The notes below the pieces were generated by a model that was not told the origin of the DNA, ran no database searches, and saw nothing but the letters and a program-made list of their open reading frames with translations. Positions 1 to 8,362 of a DNA stretch of 64,000 bases are shown piece after piece (position 1 is the first letter of the stretch; each line of letters begins with the position of its first letter). This DNA comes from Lachnospiraceae bacterium (GTDB lineage: Bacteria; Bacillota; Clostridia; Lachnospirales; Lachnospiraceae), in contig JAFQQI010000009.1 in NCBI GenBank assembly GCA_017411305.1, forward strand, positions 1-64,000, written 5' to 3'. The position numbers and the translations under genes are program-made.

Positions 1-1
1 A

Positions 2-460
2 AATGATTTGAGAGAACAAAGAAAAGCGTTGTTTAATGCATTGTATCATTTTACTCGTTTACTGGATATTCAATACATCTGTCCCATGATTAATCAGGGA
101 GAGTGTGCAGAAAAATCAAAGCTGGCTTACACGGATAAATTAACAAAAGAGATTGCAAACCAGTTACGAGCAAAATTTGATTATTTTTCTGCATTTGAGA
201 AAATTATTGTTTACTACGACTATGGACAGGTTGAGTTGGCGCAGATATTGGTATCTGTGTTTAATACCATGTTTTCGAATGTGGAATTTAGAAAGATAGA
301 GACGAATCAGTATAAACTATCACAAGCAGCAGATTTGATTTGTACAGTGGAAGCGATTGCACAAAAGAATGTATTAACAAAGTCAGAAAGTGAATTCTTT
401 CACTCAAAGAATGATTTCAAGAAAAATATTTATAAGAATATTTCAAAGAAAAAGCTGTAG
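2..460 (+). CDS. DUF3800-like protein, 5' end outside window
   Basis: The frame is open to the left edge, so the N-terminus is missing and the first in-window TTG should not be taken as the start. The visible 150 or so residues resemble the C-terminal half of DUF3800 proteins, which have an RNase H-like fold and are common in phage and mobile contexts. The supporting segments are a YYDYGQ strand and a late QAADLICTVEAI helix, which matches the conserved Q-x-A-D-L of that family. Function is unknown. The tail is lysine-rich. The family call rests on this short similarity only, since the N-terminal acidic D-E-S motif cannot be seen. Confidence 0.55.
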   Translation, partial: NDLREQRKALFNALYHFTRLLDIQYICPMINQGECAEKSKLAYTDKLTKEIANQLRAKFDYFSAFEKIIVYYDYGQVELAQILVSVFNTMFSNVEFRKIETNQYKLSQAADLICTVEAIAQKNVLTKSESEFFHSKNDFKKNIYKNISKKKL

Positions 461-462
461 GA

Positions 463-493
463 TTTTCCCTTGTTATTTGCTCGCAAGGGAAAA
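463..493. repeat. inverted repeat after the first gene
   Basis: Two 10-base arms (TTTTCCCTTG and CAAGGGAAAA) flank an 11-base loop just after the first stop codon. It can form a hairpin, but no T-run follows on either strand, so it is only a weak terminator candidate. The remaining bases to 602 contain no recognisable gene. Confidence 0.5.
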
Positions 494-602
494 AATAAGG
501 GAAAAGTGCAAATTACACAGATGTTGATGGGCGGGAAAGCCCGTAAATACTGGAAAGTCGAGGAAATACACGAGAAATTTTGAATCTGTGGGAGGTTTTA
601 CC

Positions 603-1199
603 ATGACAGAAAAAGAAAAAGCAGTAGCGGGTTATTTATATAATGCCAATTATGATGAAGAAATATTGAATGAGATAAGCAGATGCAATGATTTGTGTCA
701 TGAATTTAATCAAATAAAGCCTTCTGACCGTGAGGCACAAGGGAAAATTTTAAAACAGATTTTGGGAGCTATGGGAGAACAGGTTACAGTAAATACTCCA
801 TTTTGGTGTGATTACGGATATAATACATCTGTGGGTAATTATTTCTTTGCTAATCATAACTGTCAGATACTTGATGGAGGGAAGGTGACATTTGGAGACC
901 ATGTTTTTATTGCTCCTAACTGTTTGTTTACAACGGCAGAACATGCTTTAGATGCAGAACAACGTAATGAAGGGCTTGAAGTCGCATTACCTATTACTGT
1001 CGGAAACAATGTGTGGATTGGTGCCGGAACCATTGTTCTTGGCGGAGTTACAATCGGTGACAATACTGTTATAGGGGCTGGAAGTGTAGTGACAAAAAGT
1101 ATTCCCTCAAATGTAATTGCGGTAGGTGTTCCGTGTCGTGTCGTACGAGAAATTACAGATGCGGATAAGAAACGCTATCCGATATATAGAGGAGAGTGA
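603..1199 (+). CDS. maa: Sugar O-acetyltransferase (maltose/galactoside type)
   Basis: This 198-residue protein belongs to the hexapeptide-repeat acetyltransferases that move acetyl from acetyl-CoA to a sugar hydroxyl. The N-terminal helical maltose acetyltransferase region (about 1-60) is followed by left-handed beta-helix turns such as VTFGDH, ITVGNN, VTIGDN and VIGAGS. The expected catalytic histidine lies in TTAEHALD (His114). The ATG at 603 is preferred to an upstream GTG because GGGAGG lies 8 bases before it. The length is normal for the family. The exact acceptor sugar cannot be read from the sequence. The stop codon abuts a degraded kinase-like gene. Confidence 0.88.
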   Translation: MTEKEKAVAGYLYNANYDEEILNEISRCNDLCHEFNQIKPSDREAQGKILKQILGAMGEQVTVNTPFWCDYGYNTSVGNYFFANHNCQILDGGKVTFGDHVFIAPNCLFTTAEHALDAEQRNEGLEVALPITVGNNVWIGAGTIVLGGVTIGDNTVIGAGSVVTKSIPSNVIAVGVPCRVVREITDADKKRYPIYRGE

Positions 1200-1657
1200 T
1201 TTGCTTCAATTTTTTGATCAGAGCCACTATAATAGTAAGGAAAAATTTAAAGAATTACCTGTTGGAAAAAAGCTAAAAGCAATAGAGGTTTTGTTTTCTT
1301 TTTTGCAGAATATAAATCAAAAGGGATATGTTGCCGTCGATTTTTATGATGGTAGCATTATGTATGATTTCTCAAAAGATGTAACGACAATTTGTGATAT
1401 TGATTTTTGAATTCTTTGGAAGCTTTTCTGACGAGGAAATCCATCGAAGATATTGTGACAATCAGTTTGTTCCCTGTCCGTTACATAATTGGCAACTAAA
1501 TGAAGAAAGTTATAGAGTTGCGAAGAAGGCCGTAAGCCCTAATAAAAGCGAACGCTATTTAACATTTTCTGAGTTTTTTGGTGAATGGGAAGATTTGATT
1601 ATTGAATATACGTCAAGCACAGAGGGAGCAATATATATCAAATTTGAAGATAAATAA
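1198..1657 (+). pseudogene. Ser/Thr protein kinase-like relic
   Basis: Two consecutive frames resemble parts of a clostridial kinase-like family related to eukaryote-type kinases and aminoglycoside phosphotransferases. The first (1198-1410) ends in YDFSKDVTTICDIDF, like the catalytic-loop and metal-binding DxD region. The second (about 1410-1657) carries RVAKKAVSPNKSERYLTFSEF, like the C-terminal lobe. The N-lobe is absent, the activation segment between the two pieces is missing, and a frameshift lies near 1410. There is no start codon or ribosome site of its own because it begins at the stop of the acetyltransferase gene. I infer a truncated, non-functional remnant. Confidence 0.6.
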
Positions 1658-1742
1658 GGACTTTGATGGAAGAGGGTTAGCTGAAGAAATTATTATTTTA
1701 ATAGAAAAGAAACAAAAAATTGTAATCTATGTGGAGTTATTT

Positions 1743-2156
1743 ATGAATGAATTTAAATATCATTTGGTGGAAAATGAATTAAATGCTAAAGACTTTATTC
1801 GTCTAAAAGTTGCAACAGGATTTAGAGATAGACCGATTGAACAAGTTGAACGGGCATTAAGAAATAATCTATTTGATGTGACGGCTATATATAATGGCGA
1901 AGTAATTGGGATGGGAAGACTTGTAGGTGATGGTGTTATGTATTGGTACTTACAAGAAATAATTGTGCTACCTCAATATCAAGGACAAGGCATAGGAACG
2001 AAAATTGTAAAACGGCTATTAGAATATATCAAGGAGAATACAATGCCAGGGACTTTTGTAAGTGTGGGACTGACTGCTGCAAAAGGTAAAGATACATTCT
2101 ATGAGAAATTTGGATTTTCAAAAAGTATAGGGATGACAAGGTACATAGAAAGATAA
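1743..2156 (+). CDS. GNAT family N-acetyltransferase
   Basis: This is a 137-residue single-domain acetyltransferase of the GNAT fold. Motif A is visible as IIVLPQYQGQGIGTKIVKRLL, with the acetyl-CoA pyrophosphate loop Q-G-Q-G-I-G, and the C-terminal strand is FYEKFGFSKS. Strands for the first half (VTAIYNGEVIGMGRLVGDG) precede it. The frame is open upstream of 1743, but that extra sequence is AT-rich relic DNA, so the internal ATG at 1743 is chosen, although its ribosome site (GTGGAG) is only moderate. The substrate is unknown. Confidence 0.8.
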   Translation: MNEFKYHLVENELNAKDFIRLKVATGFRDRPIEQVERALRNNLFDVTAIYNGEVIGMGRLVGDGVMYWYLQEIIVLPQYQGQGIGTKIVKRLLEYIKENTMPGTFVSVGLTAAKGKDTFYEKFGFSKSIGMTRYIER

Positions 2157-2200
2157 GATAGGTTTGCGCTAATTATTTACTGTAATTTTGGAGGTTTATC

Positions 2201-2426
2201 ATGTTAATATGTAAATGTACAAATCATGATGTCACGCAATTGGCGCTTCAACAGTTAATGGAAAACATACATGCAGATATAATAGATATAGAAGTATTGC
2301 CTTGGAATGAGAGAGGATACTTATTCTGAAAGAGTTGTAGATTTAGAGACACATGTATTTCAATGTGGCATAAGAAATAGCTTTATTTTATCAGAACGCT
2401 ATTTGTCGATTTTATTGAAGGATTAA
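2201..2426 (+). pseudogene. Frameshifted small hypothetical gene
   Basis: A good ribosome site (GGAGG at 2190) precedes an ATG at 2201 that opens a 42-codon frame closed by TGA at 2327. The same-strand frame one step away continues from about 2310 with YSERVVDLETHVFQCG and ends at TAA 2424. Read together they give one protein of roughly 74 residues broken by a single-base change near 2310-2325. I do not recognise the family. It fits the decayed character of the first 9 kb. A sequencing error is an alternative explanation. Confidence 0.45.
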
Positions 2427-2454
2427 TATAACACAATTTTATGGAGGGTTAAGC

Positions 2455-3231
2455 ATGAGTTTAGAGATTAATGAAACCACGAGTGTAAAAGAACAATATA
2501 AGAAAACGGATAATCTAAACACAAGAATATCCATTCATGACAAGTATTCTACCAATAAAATGGGATTGCCTAATTGGTATTTCACAATATATAAGATAGA
2601 GGATGGAATGAAGATTCTTGAGCTTGGATGTGGGACAGGTTCCATGTGGATAGACCATAGGGATGTAATTAATAGATGCTCACAGGTTGTATTATCAGAT
2701 TTATCTGAGGGCATGCTTGCCGAAGCAAAGAATAAAGTTGGCGTATTTCAGAACACAGAGTATAAAATAATAGATATTCAAGAGATTCCGTTTAAAGACG
2801 ACTATTTTGACATAGTAATTGCTAATTATATGCTGTATCACGTTCCTGATATTGATAAGGCTGTTTCGGAAGTTCGCAGGGTGCTGAAAAAAGGTGGTCA
2901 TTTTTATGCCGGAACAACAGGTGAAAACGGAATCATGGAGACGATTGTAAAAATATTAGGAGTAGATTTAGCCTATACGAATACTTTTTCACTAGAAAAC
3001 GGCAAAGAAAAGCTTGACCCATATTTTCATCAAATAGAGATAAAACGGTATGTGGATTCTTTGGAGGTTACTAATATTGATGATTTAATGGACTATATTT
3101 ATTCGGGAATTACTTTTAAGAATGCGTGCAAACTGTCTCAGGATGAAGTCAGATGCAAATTAGTAAGCTGCATGGAAGATGGTGTTTTGAAGTTGCCAAA
3201 AGATCCGGGTATGTTTGTTGCGATAAAGTAA
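2455..3231 (+). CDS. Class I SAM-dependent methyltransferase
   Basis: This 258-residue protein has the Rossmann-like methyltransferase fold. Motif I, ILELGCGTGSM (residues 54-64), binds S-adenosylmethionine. An acidic VVLSDLS follows for the ribose, and DIVIANYMLYHVPDIDKA and RRVLKKGGHFYAGT match the later strands of the Methyltransf_11 type. The ATG at 2455 has GGAGG 10 bases upstream. The substrate is not evident, and small-molecule and tRNA substrates are both possible. It is the first intact gene of a run of same-strand genes ending near 5918. Confidence 0.85.
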   Translation: MSLEINETTSVKEQYKKTDNLNTRISIHDKYSTNKMGLPNWYFTIYKIEDGMKILELGCGTGSMWIDHRDVINRCSQVVLSDLSEGMLAEAKNKVGVFQNTEYKIIDIQEIPFKDDYFDIVIANYMLYHVPDIDKAVSEVRRVLKKGGHFYAGTTGENGIMETIVKILGVDLAYTNTFSLENGKEKLDPYFHQIEIKRYVDSLEVTNIDDLMDYIYSGITFKNACKLSQDEVRCKLVSCMEDGVLKLPKDPGMFVAIK

Positions 3232-3280
3232 TTTAAAAGTGAATAATTAGTTCACTATACTAACAAAAGGAGGAGGCATT

Positions 3281-3766
3281 ATGCTGATTATCATTGAAGG
3301 AATCGTAGTATGTTTTATACTTTTACTGGTATGCGTCGTAGGATTAAAGGATGGTCCGGAGAAATTTGCGGTTTTTTATGAAGATGATGTGAAGGCAAGA
3401 GTAGTGGAGCTTGGATATACTACGGAGAAAGAATTGAAAAGGGCCTTTACTGTTTCAGGAATTGCATTATTTGCTCCAAAGATAATCCTTGTCCCACTAA
3501 TGGTATATTACATAAATGGTGCTTCCGGCTTTTGGAGTGGCTTTTGGCAGATGACATCAATTTTTATGATAGGGAATTTATTTGACCGTCTTTTTATTGA
3601 TGAATTTTGGGTAGAACACACAAAAGCATGGTTCATTCCCGGAACAGAGGATTTGATGCCGTATATCCCGGTAAAGGTGAAAATTAAAAAATGGATTGGT
3701 AATCTTATTATGTTCCCCTTGCTTTCGGCATTAATTGCAGGGGTAGTTACACTCTTTATGAAGTAA
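3281..3766 (+). CDS. Hypothetical membrane protein
   Basis: This 161-residue protein of unknown family has a hydrophobic N-terminus (residues 2-23), a central hydrophobic pair between about 55 and 105, and a last segment near 138-160, giving about four membrane spans. The loop after the first span is charged (KDGPEKFAVFYEDDVKARV). A conserved-looking FIDEFWVEHTKAWFIPGTEDLMPY lies between spans three and four. AAAGGAGG precedes the ATG at good spacing. No catalytic motif is visible and no function is proposed. Confidence 0.75.
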   Translation: MLIIIEGIVVCFILLLVCVVGLKDGPEKFAVFYEDDVKARVVELGYTTEKELKRAFTVSGIALFAPKIILVPLMVYYINGASGFWSGFWQMTSIFMIGNLFDRLFIDEFWVEHTKAWFIPGTEDLMPYIPVKVKIKKWIGNLIMFPLLSALIAGVVTLFMK

Positions 3767-3809
3767 TATTGAGAGATGATTTTGAAGTTTATGGAGGAGG
3801 TATTTAAGC

Positions 3810-4298
3810 ATGCATTTTACATATTGCCCACATTGCGGAACAGAGCTTATAAGGAAAGAAATTGGTGATGAAGGGCTGATTCCCTATTGTGAGAAATGCA
3901 GTATACCTTTATGGGATATGTTTACTACGAGTATAATTGCTGCGGTTGTAAATGAATATGATGAGGTAGCATTACTGCGTCAAAACTATGTTTCGACAAC
4001 AAATTATGTTTGTGTTGCAGGAATTATGAAAATAGGAGAATCAGCAGAAGAAACGGTGATTCGTGAAGTCAAAGAAGAAATTGGACAAGATGTTGATACA
4101 TTGGAGTTTATCAGTAGCTATCCATATGAAAAAAAGGAAATGTTAATGTTAGGATACAAGGCAATTGTTAAAAAGCAGGATTTTCAATTATCCGGTGAAG
4201 TGGATTCTGTTGAATGGGTTAAATCTGAACATGCATTATCTTTCTTAAGAGAGGGAAGTATAGCATGGAAACTTGTTAAAGCCGTAATTGGGAAATAA
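3810..4298 (+). CDS. Nudix hydrolase with N-terminal zinc ribbon
   Basis: The 162-residue protein begins with a rubredoxin-like zinc ribbon (Cys6, Cys9, Cys27, Cys30), as in NADH pyrophosphatase-type enzymes. A Nudix box follows at 71-93, reading G-x5-E-x7-RE-V-K-EE-I-G, so all the metal-binding glutamates are present. Nudix enzymes cleave nucleoside diphosphates linked to another moiety; the substrate here is unknown. The closest relative in this window is the gene at 29082-29579, which has the same domain order. GGAGG lies just before the ATG, and the HIT gene starts 12 bases after the stop, suggesting an operon. Confidence 0.86.
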   Translation: MHFTYCPHCGTELIRKEIGDEGLIPYCEKCSIPLWDMFTTSIIAAVVNEYDEVALLRQNYVSTTNYVCVAGIMKIGESAEETVIREVKEEIGQDVDTLEFISSYPYEKKEMLMLGYKAIVKKQDFQLSGEVDSVEWVKSEHALSFLREGSIAWKLVKAVIGK

Positions 4299-4310
4299 GG
4301 AGGTGTGAGT

Positions 4311-4769
4311 ATGTGTTTTGTTTGTGACAGAATTAATATGATTAAAGACGGAACGAATCCATATTTTGTAAAAGAATTGGAGACAGGATATGTTGTTATC
4401 GGAGATAACCAGCATTTTAAGGGTTATTCCCTATTCTTGTGTAAAGAGCATATAACAGAACTGTTTCAGTTGGATTGTTCAACTAAAATGAAATTTTTAG
4501 AGGAAATGTCTGTTGTTGCCGAAGCAGTTTCAAAGGCATTTAATGCTGAAAAAATGAATTATGAGTTGCTGGGAAACGGAGATACTCATTGTCATTGGCA
4601 TCTGTTTCCCAGAAAAAGTGGCGATATTGAAAACTATGGAAACAATGGAAAAGGACCTGTTTGGTGGTATCCGATGGAAAAAATGTATAGTGATGAAAAT
4701 CGCCCTTCTGATACAGAACTGGAAGAAATGAAGGCAAAACTATCGGAAGAATTAGAAAAGCTGTTGTGA
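4311..4769 (+). CDS. HIT family nucleotide-binding protein
   Basis: This protein of 152 residues has the histidine-triad motif at residues 93-97 (HCHWH), and the N-terminal CFVC and later CKEH could bind zinc, as in several HIT proteins. HIT enzymes hydrolyse or transfer nucleotidyl groups from compounds such as AMP-lysine or Ap4A. The ATG at 4311 is chosen over the in-frame GTG at 4305 because AAGGAGGTG lies 5-8 bases before the ATG and overlaps the GTG. It immediately follows the Nudix gene, and a joint role in clearing odd nucleotides is an inference. Confidence 0.85.
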   Translation: MCFVCDRINMIKDGTNPYFVKELETGYVVIGDNQHFKGYSLFLCKEHITELFQLDCSTKMKFLEEMSVVAEAVSKAFNAEKMNYELLGNGDTHCHWHLFPRKSGDIENYGNNGKGPVWWYPMEKMYSDENRPSDTELEEMKAKLSEELEKLL

Positions 4770-4881
4770 TACTAATTCGTTAATGCAACGTTAGGTAGCA
4801 AAAATGCAAAAGCAGATTGATAGATTTTATAACACCTTATTATATAATAATAGTATACATTAAGGAAAAGGAGAGAGTTCT

Positions 4882-5577
4882 ATGGGATTTGCCGAGAATC
4901 TTAGGGAGATACGAAACAAACGGAATATAACGCAGGAGCAATTGGCTGAACTTTTATCTGTGTCAAGGCAGACTATCTCAAAGTGGGAATCCGGACAGGG
5001 ATATCCTGAAACCGAAAAGCTTTTATCCATAGCAAAAGCGCTGAATGTATCCCTTGATTATTTATTTTCGGAAAGATGTCACATGGTTAGGCCGGTATCG
5101 TCGAAAAGGGTATCGAAGGTTGATACATATTTAAACTGCGCGGAGGTATTTGCATACAGAAGTACCTGCATGAAGCGTAAATATGGCGCAGTGATTGTAA
5201 AAGATGACGTGGTAATATCAACAGGATATAACGGCGCGCCCAGAGGATTTGAAAACTGTTGTGATATAGGGAAATGCCCCAGAATGGATAGAAATATGCA
5301 TCAGGGTGAAGGCTACGGAATGTGCAGGGCGATTCATGCAGAAGCCAATGCACTGCTAAACTGCTCCCGTCAACAAACGATTGGTGCAGACCTTTATTTA
5401 GTCGGAGTAAATCCCGGCGATAATTCGATTCATGAAGCAAAGCCTTGTCCCTTGTGTGCAAGAACTATTATCCAGGCAGGGATACGGAATGTATATTTGC
5501 GCATAGGAGAAGGAGCAGAAAATTACATTGTAGTACCGGCAACAGAACTGAAATGGGTACAGGAACCGGGAGGTTGA
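4882..5577 (+). CDS. XRE-type HTH fused to dCMP deaminase-like domain
   Basis: This 231-residue two-domain protein starts with a Cro/C1 helix-turn-helix (residues 5-60, LAELLSVSRQTISKWESG). It continues without a break into a cytidine/deoxycytidylate deaminase domain (about 79-215). The zinc site is complete: His152 and Glu154 in HAEAN, and Cys189 and Cys192 in PCPLC. GYNGAPRGFENC matches the dCMP deaminase (ComEB-like) subgroup. Extra cysteines (126, 127, 132) may hold a second zinc. The MazG-like gene follows after 5 bases. A weak promoter (TTGATA, TTATAT, 17-base spacer) lies at 4817-4845. Dual regulator and enzyme function is inferred from the architecture. Confidence 0.85.
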   Translation: MGFAENLREIRNKRNITQEQLAELLSVSRQTISKWESGQGYPETEKLLSIAKALNVSLDYLFSERCHMVRPVSSKRVSKVDTYLNCAEVFAYRSTCMKRKYGAVIVKDDVVISTGYNGAPRGFENCCDIGKCPRMDRNMHQGEGYGMCRAIHAEANALLNCSRQQTIGADLYLVGVNPGDNSIHEAKPCPLCARTIIQAGIRNVYLRIGEGAENYIVVPATELKWVQEPGG

Positions 5578-5582
5578 ATAAG

Positions 5583-5918
5583 ATGAAGATAAACGAATAT
5601 CAGGAATTAGCAATGACAACATTAAATCCAAAGCTGAGTAAAAAAGATGTTCTCATTAACAGCGTAATGGGGCTATGCGGAGAATCGGGAGAAGCAATTG
5701 ATATTGTTAAGAAATGGATGGCCCAGGGGCATGAGCTTGATAAAGAACATTTAGCAAAGGAATTGGGAGATATTGCATGGTATTTAGCGGAAGCAGCTAC
5801 TGCATTGGAGATTCCTTTGGAGGATATTTTGCAGGCCAATATAGATAAATTAAAGCAAAGATATCCGGAAGGATTTGAGGTAAAAAGGTCAACACTTCGA
5901 TTAGAGGGAGATATATAA
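5583..5918 (+). CDS. MazG-like nucleotide pyrophosphohydrolase
   Basis: This is a 111-residue all-alpha NTP pyrophosphohydrolase of the MazG-like superfamily, which converts (d)NTPs to (d)NMPs and pyrophosphate. The metal-binding pattern ExxE (Glu34, Glu37) followed by ExxD (Glu60, Asp63) is complete in CGESGEA and KELGDIAW. GGGAGG precedes the ATG at good spacing, and the gene begins 5 bases after the deaminase stop, so the two are almost certainly co-translated. Deamination of dCMP together with hydrolysis of pyrimidine dNTPs would shift pyrimidine pools; that link is inference. Confidence 0.84.
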   Translation: MKINEYQELAMTTLNPKLSKKDVLINSVMGLCGESGEAIDIVKKWMAQGHELDKEHLAKELGDIAWYLAEAATALEIPLEDILQANIDKLKQRYPEGFEVKRSTLRLEGDI

Positions 5919-5966
5919 GATATGATTCATAGCAATTGATCATCATCAGACGGTATATATTGTAGA

Positions 5967-6038
5967 CTGGCTATGCGATTGGCGGAATACTACAATGTTG
6001 ACTTGGAAAAGGCATTTTTTATATCAAATTTTAATTAA
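5967..6038 (+). pseudogene. Possible tail of another MazG-like protein
   Basis: The gap between 5919 and 6258 holds a short frame reading LAMRLAEYYNVDLEKAFF before a stop. This resembles the last helix of small NTP pyrophosphohydrolases. It has no start or ribosome site and is too short to be certain. The rest of the gap is the promoter and leader of the Rpn relic described next. Confidence 0.25.
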
Positions 6039-6045
6039 TAAATAA

Positions 6046-6074
6046 TTGCATTGCCGAATGAGGCATGATAGAAT
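6046..6074 (+). promoter_or_regulatory. Sigma-A promoter of Rpn copy 1
   Basis: TTGCAT and TAGAAT are separated by exactly 17 bases. The same arrangement, with the same GCATGA just before the -10, recurs at 8298-8326 in front of the second Rpn relic, so the promoter travelled with the gene. A leader of about 180 bases separates it from the coding start and contains a CCTGCT...AGCAGG inverted repeat. Confidence 0.7.
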
Positions 6075-6258
6075 TAATGCAAAGCAAAAGATTTCTTTGA
6101 GCGTAAGCTTATAAGGCGGTGCAGCCGCATCTTGGTCACAGGGCCAATTCTTTAATTCTTGAAATCCTGCTTTTAATTCCCTATAAAACAACATGAGCAG
6201 GAAGAGAGTGAGAATCCTTTGCGAAATATCTGTTTTCCTGCAAAAAGGAGGACATGGT

Positions 6259-6953
6259 ATGGCACAAAATGTAACTACGAAATTGGAAGATCTTAACTTG
6301 ACAGACCGTTTTCTTTTTGATGAAACGATGGAAAACCGTGAAGCGTATGAAGCTACGGTCAGTATTTTGCTGGAGAACGAAATCGAACTTTTAGAACGCC
6401 CGGAAACGGAAAAAGAATTTCGGGTGTGTTCGGAAAAGGACTATACAGATACACTTTTGAAGGAACCTGCAGAGAATGCCCGGAACTAAAGCTCGGTGAT
6501 GGCGCAGTCAAAGTGTTTATTAACACCAAAGGAACAAACAGAGAAGATTTTTCTGAGGAATTCTTAGATTTCATGGAGTATTTGAATCATACAAGTGATG
6601 AAGTTGCCGGACGGACAAAAAGTAAAAGAATTAAGCAGATTTATGAAACTGTGAAAAAAGTAAAGGCTTCAGAAAAGATAGGGGTGAAATATATGCAGTT
6701 GTGGGAGGAAATGGCACTTGCCAGGGAAGAGGCCAAAGCGGAAGGAAGAACAGAAGGAAAAGCAGCAAACTTTATTGTTTTGATTTGTAAGAAGTTGAAA
6801 AAGAATAAATCGGTAGAAGAGATAGCTGAGGAATTGGAAACAGATTTTGCCATTGTGCAAGATATTTGTGAAGTAGCCAGACCCTTTGCACCGGAATTTG
6901 ATGAAAATAAAGTGTTTGAGGCATGGAAGAAGAAAAAATGGGTGAGCAATTAG
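6259..6953 (+). pseudogene. Rpn/PD-(D/E)XK nuclease family gene, core deleted (copy 1)
   Basis: The N-terminus (LEDLNLTDRFLFDETM) and C-terminus (VKKVKASEKIGVKYMQ to the end) match the Rpn family of recombination-promoting nucleases, also called PD-(D/E)XK family transposases. The intact relative in this window is at 36969-37883. The two parts are in different frames and meet near 6425. About 130 residues carrying the catalytic RLD...YDIE region are missing, so the product is inactive. AAAGGAGG precedes the ATG at 6259. The last 290 bases are nearly identical to the relic at 8363-8653. Intact members normally have about 300 residues. Confidence 0.8.
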
Positions 6954-7702
6954 AAGAAAAAATACAAAAAGGATATGCGGTATTTGGTAAAGCATATGAA
7001 ATTATGCTTAGAAATGATTTACATGATAGAAACTCTATTGACCATCAGTTTTTGAAGGAGATGATTTTACTGACTTCAGATTCGTACCAACTTTTATATC
7101 ATGACTACCCTAAAAGGTATGATATGAAAGAACATGAATTGTATGATTTCGCACAAGGATTAAAAGCAGGTACAGAGCAAGAAACGGTTCAGAAGGTTGT
7201 GGAGTATACATCAGGCATTGCAAAGAATTACGCTATACCAAATGAAGAAATGATATTTGGAGGAACAGAGAAAGAGATATTAATACGTGGTACAGATTGG
7301 TGTGCAGATATGGCTCGTGTTGCGGCTGTGCTATTAGATTGTCTTGATATTCCTTCCAGAGTTGTTCATTTAGTAAATTATGAGACAGCATATAACGGAC
7401 ATGTAGTAATAGAAGCTTTTTATGAAGAAAAATATGGTGTTGCAGACCCGATATATGGATATTGCTTTTATAATAATAAACCATTAGATGCATATGAATT
7501 AATGAACAATTCATTACATTTCGCAGGTAAAGATGAAGACTATAGGGGCCTTTATAAAGGGATTGCAATCAATGAATATAATCCAATTCTTAAAATAAAT
7601 AATTATAGCATTTCAAGGATAAACGAATATTATAGGAAACTGTTAAGTGTACAGCATAATGGGATGTGGATTATGGGCGAGGATGGAGAGACCGGCAGAT
7701 AA
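6938..7702 (+). CDS. Transglutaminase-like domain protein
   Basis: This protein of 254 residues has a transglutaminase/protease-like fold with the expected Cys-His-Asp triad: Cys122 in GTDWCADM, His155 in NGHVVIEAF and Asp170 in YGVADPIYG. A helical region of unknown role fills residues 1-95. Proteins of this type cleave or transfer amides, or act as peptidases; the substrate is unknown. An upstream in-frame ATG at 6923 is possible, but 6938 has a better spaced GGAAG. The start overlaps the tail of Rpn copy 1, so it may be expressed from that gene's promoter. A second, different transglutaminase-like gene lies at 31701. Confidence 0.8.
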   Translation: MGEQLEEKIQKGYAVFGKAYEIMLRNDLHDRNSIDHQFLKEMILLTSDSYQLLYHDYPKRYDMKEHELYDFAQGLKAGTEQETVQKVVEYTSGIAKNYAIPNEEMIFGGTEKEILIRGTDWCADMARVAAVLLDCLDIPSRVVHLVNYETAYNGHVVIEAFYEEKYGVADPIYGYCFYNNKPLDAYELMNNSLHFAGKDEDYRGLYKGIAINEYNPILKINNYSISRINEYYRKLLSVQHNGMWIMGEDGETGR

Positions 7703-7813
7703 TTGGATACTTATAAAACGCTGGAGTTGCTACAGTGATATTATGTATAAGGACTATGGAAACATGGTCTTTATTTTTTATTCCTCAAATTCGATGAAAA
7801 CGGAATTCAACAA

Positions 7814-7842
7814 TTGACAAAAAATCCTAATCATGACATAAT
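7814..7842 (+). promoter_or_regulatory. Promoter of the RidA-like gene
   Basis: A perfect -35 (TTGACA) is followed after 17 bases by CATAAT. It is 48 bases before the RidA-like start and is the only good promoter in the 187-base gap. Confidence 0.7.
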
Positions 7843-7889
7843 TAAGCAATCGAACAAATGTTCTGCGAGAGGCAAAGGAGGAAATGATT

Positions 7890-8267
7890 ATGGGAAAGAT
7901 AATCAGAACAAATTTAGACAACCATATGGCAAATGAATATGCATATTCAGAAATTGTAGAAGCCGGCGACTTTGTGTTTTTGACATTTTGTGTAGGCAAT
8001 GTAGGAAAAAGTGCGGAAGCACAGGTACATGGAGCATTAGACCAAATGGAGAAGAGACTTGCGCTTGTAGGTCTTACACTGGAATCTGTAGTAAAAGTAG
8101 ATGTCTTGATGAAGGATCCATGGAATATTCCTGCCATGGAGAAAGTGTTTGCGGAGCGTTTTAAAGGAAAATATCCGGCAAGAAAGACAATTGCTACAGA
8201 ATTTGCACATAAGGGAGGCGAAAACGGTCTTCAGGTACAGATAGATGCGATTGCCTACAGAGGATGA
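7890..8267 (+). CDS. RidA/YjgF family protein
   Basis: This 125-residue protein belongs to the YjgF/YER057c/UK114 family of trimeric proteins; the RidA subgroup removes reactive enamine/imine intermediates. Recognisable parts are AGDFVFLTFCVGN, VHGALDQMEKRLALVGLTLESVVKVDVLMKD and the PARKTIAT strand. The arginine of the V-A-R-L-P motif, which holds the substrate carboxylate in true RidA, is not present (TEFAHKGG occupies that stretch). It is therefore probably one of the other Rid subfamilies. ATG 7890 is chosen over 7884 because AGGAGG is 8 bases upstream of the former and only 2 from the latter. Confidence 0.82.
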   Translation: MGKIIRTNLDNHMANEYAYSEIVEAGDFVFLTFCVGNVGKSAEAQVHGALDQMEKRLALVGLTLESVVKVDVLMKDPWNIPAMEKVFAERFKGKYPARKTIATEFAHKGGENGLQVQIDAIAYRG

Positions 8268-8297
8268 ACGATAATTCAATAACAATTAAATAAATTA

Positions 8298-8326
8298 TTG
8301 CAACACCCATGACAGCATGATAGAAT
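8298..8326 (+). promoter_or_regulatory. Promoter of Rpn copy 2
   Basis: TTGCAA and TAGAAT are 17 bases apart, with GCATGA before the -10 and GCAAAGCAAA after it. It is closely related to the promoter at 6046-6074 and precedes a matching AACAACATGAGCAGGAA leader block, but the leader is much shorter here. Confidence 0.65.
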
Positions 8327-8362
8327 AATTGCAAAGCAAATTTTTATATTCTTATAAACAAC

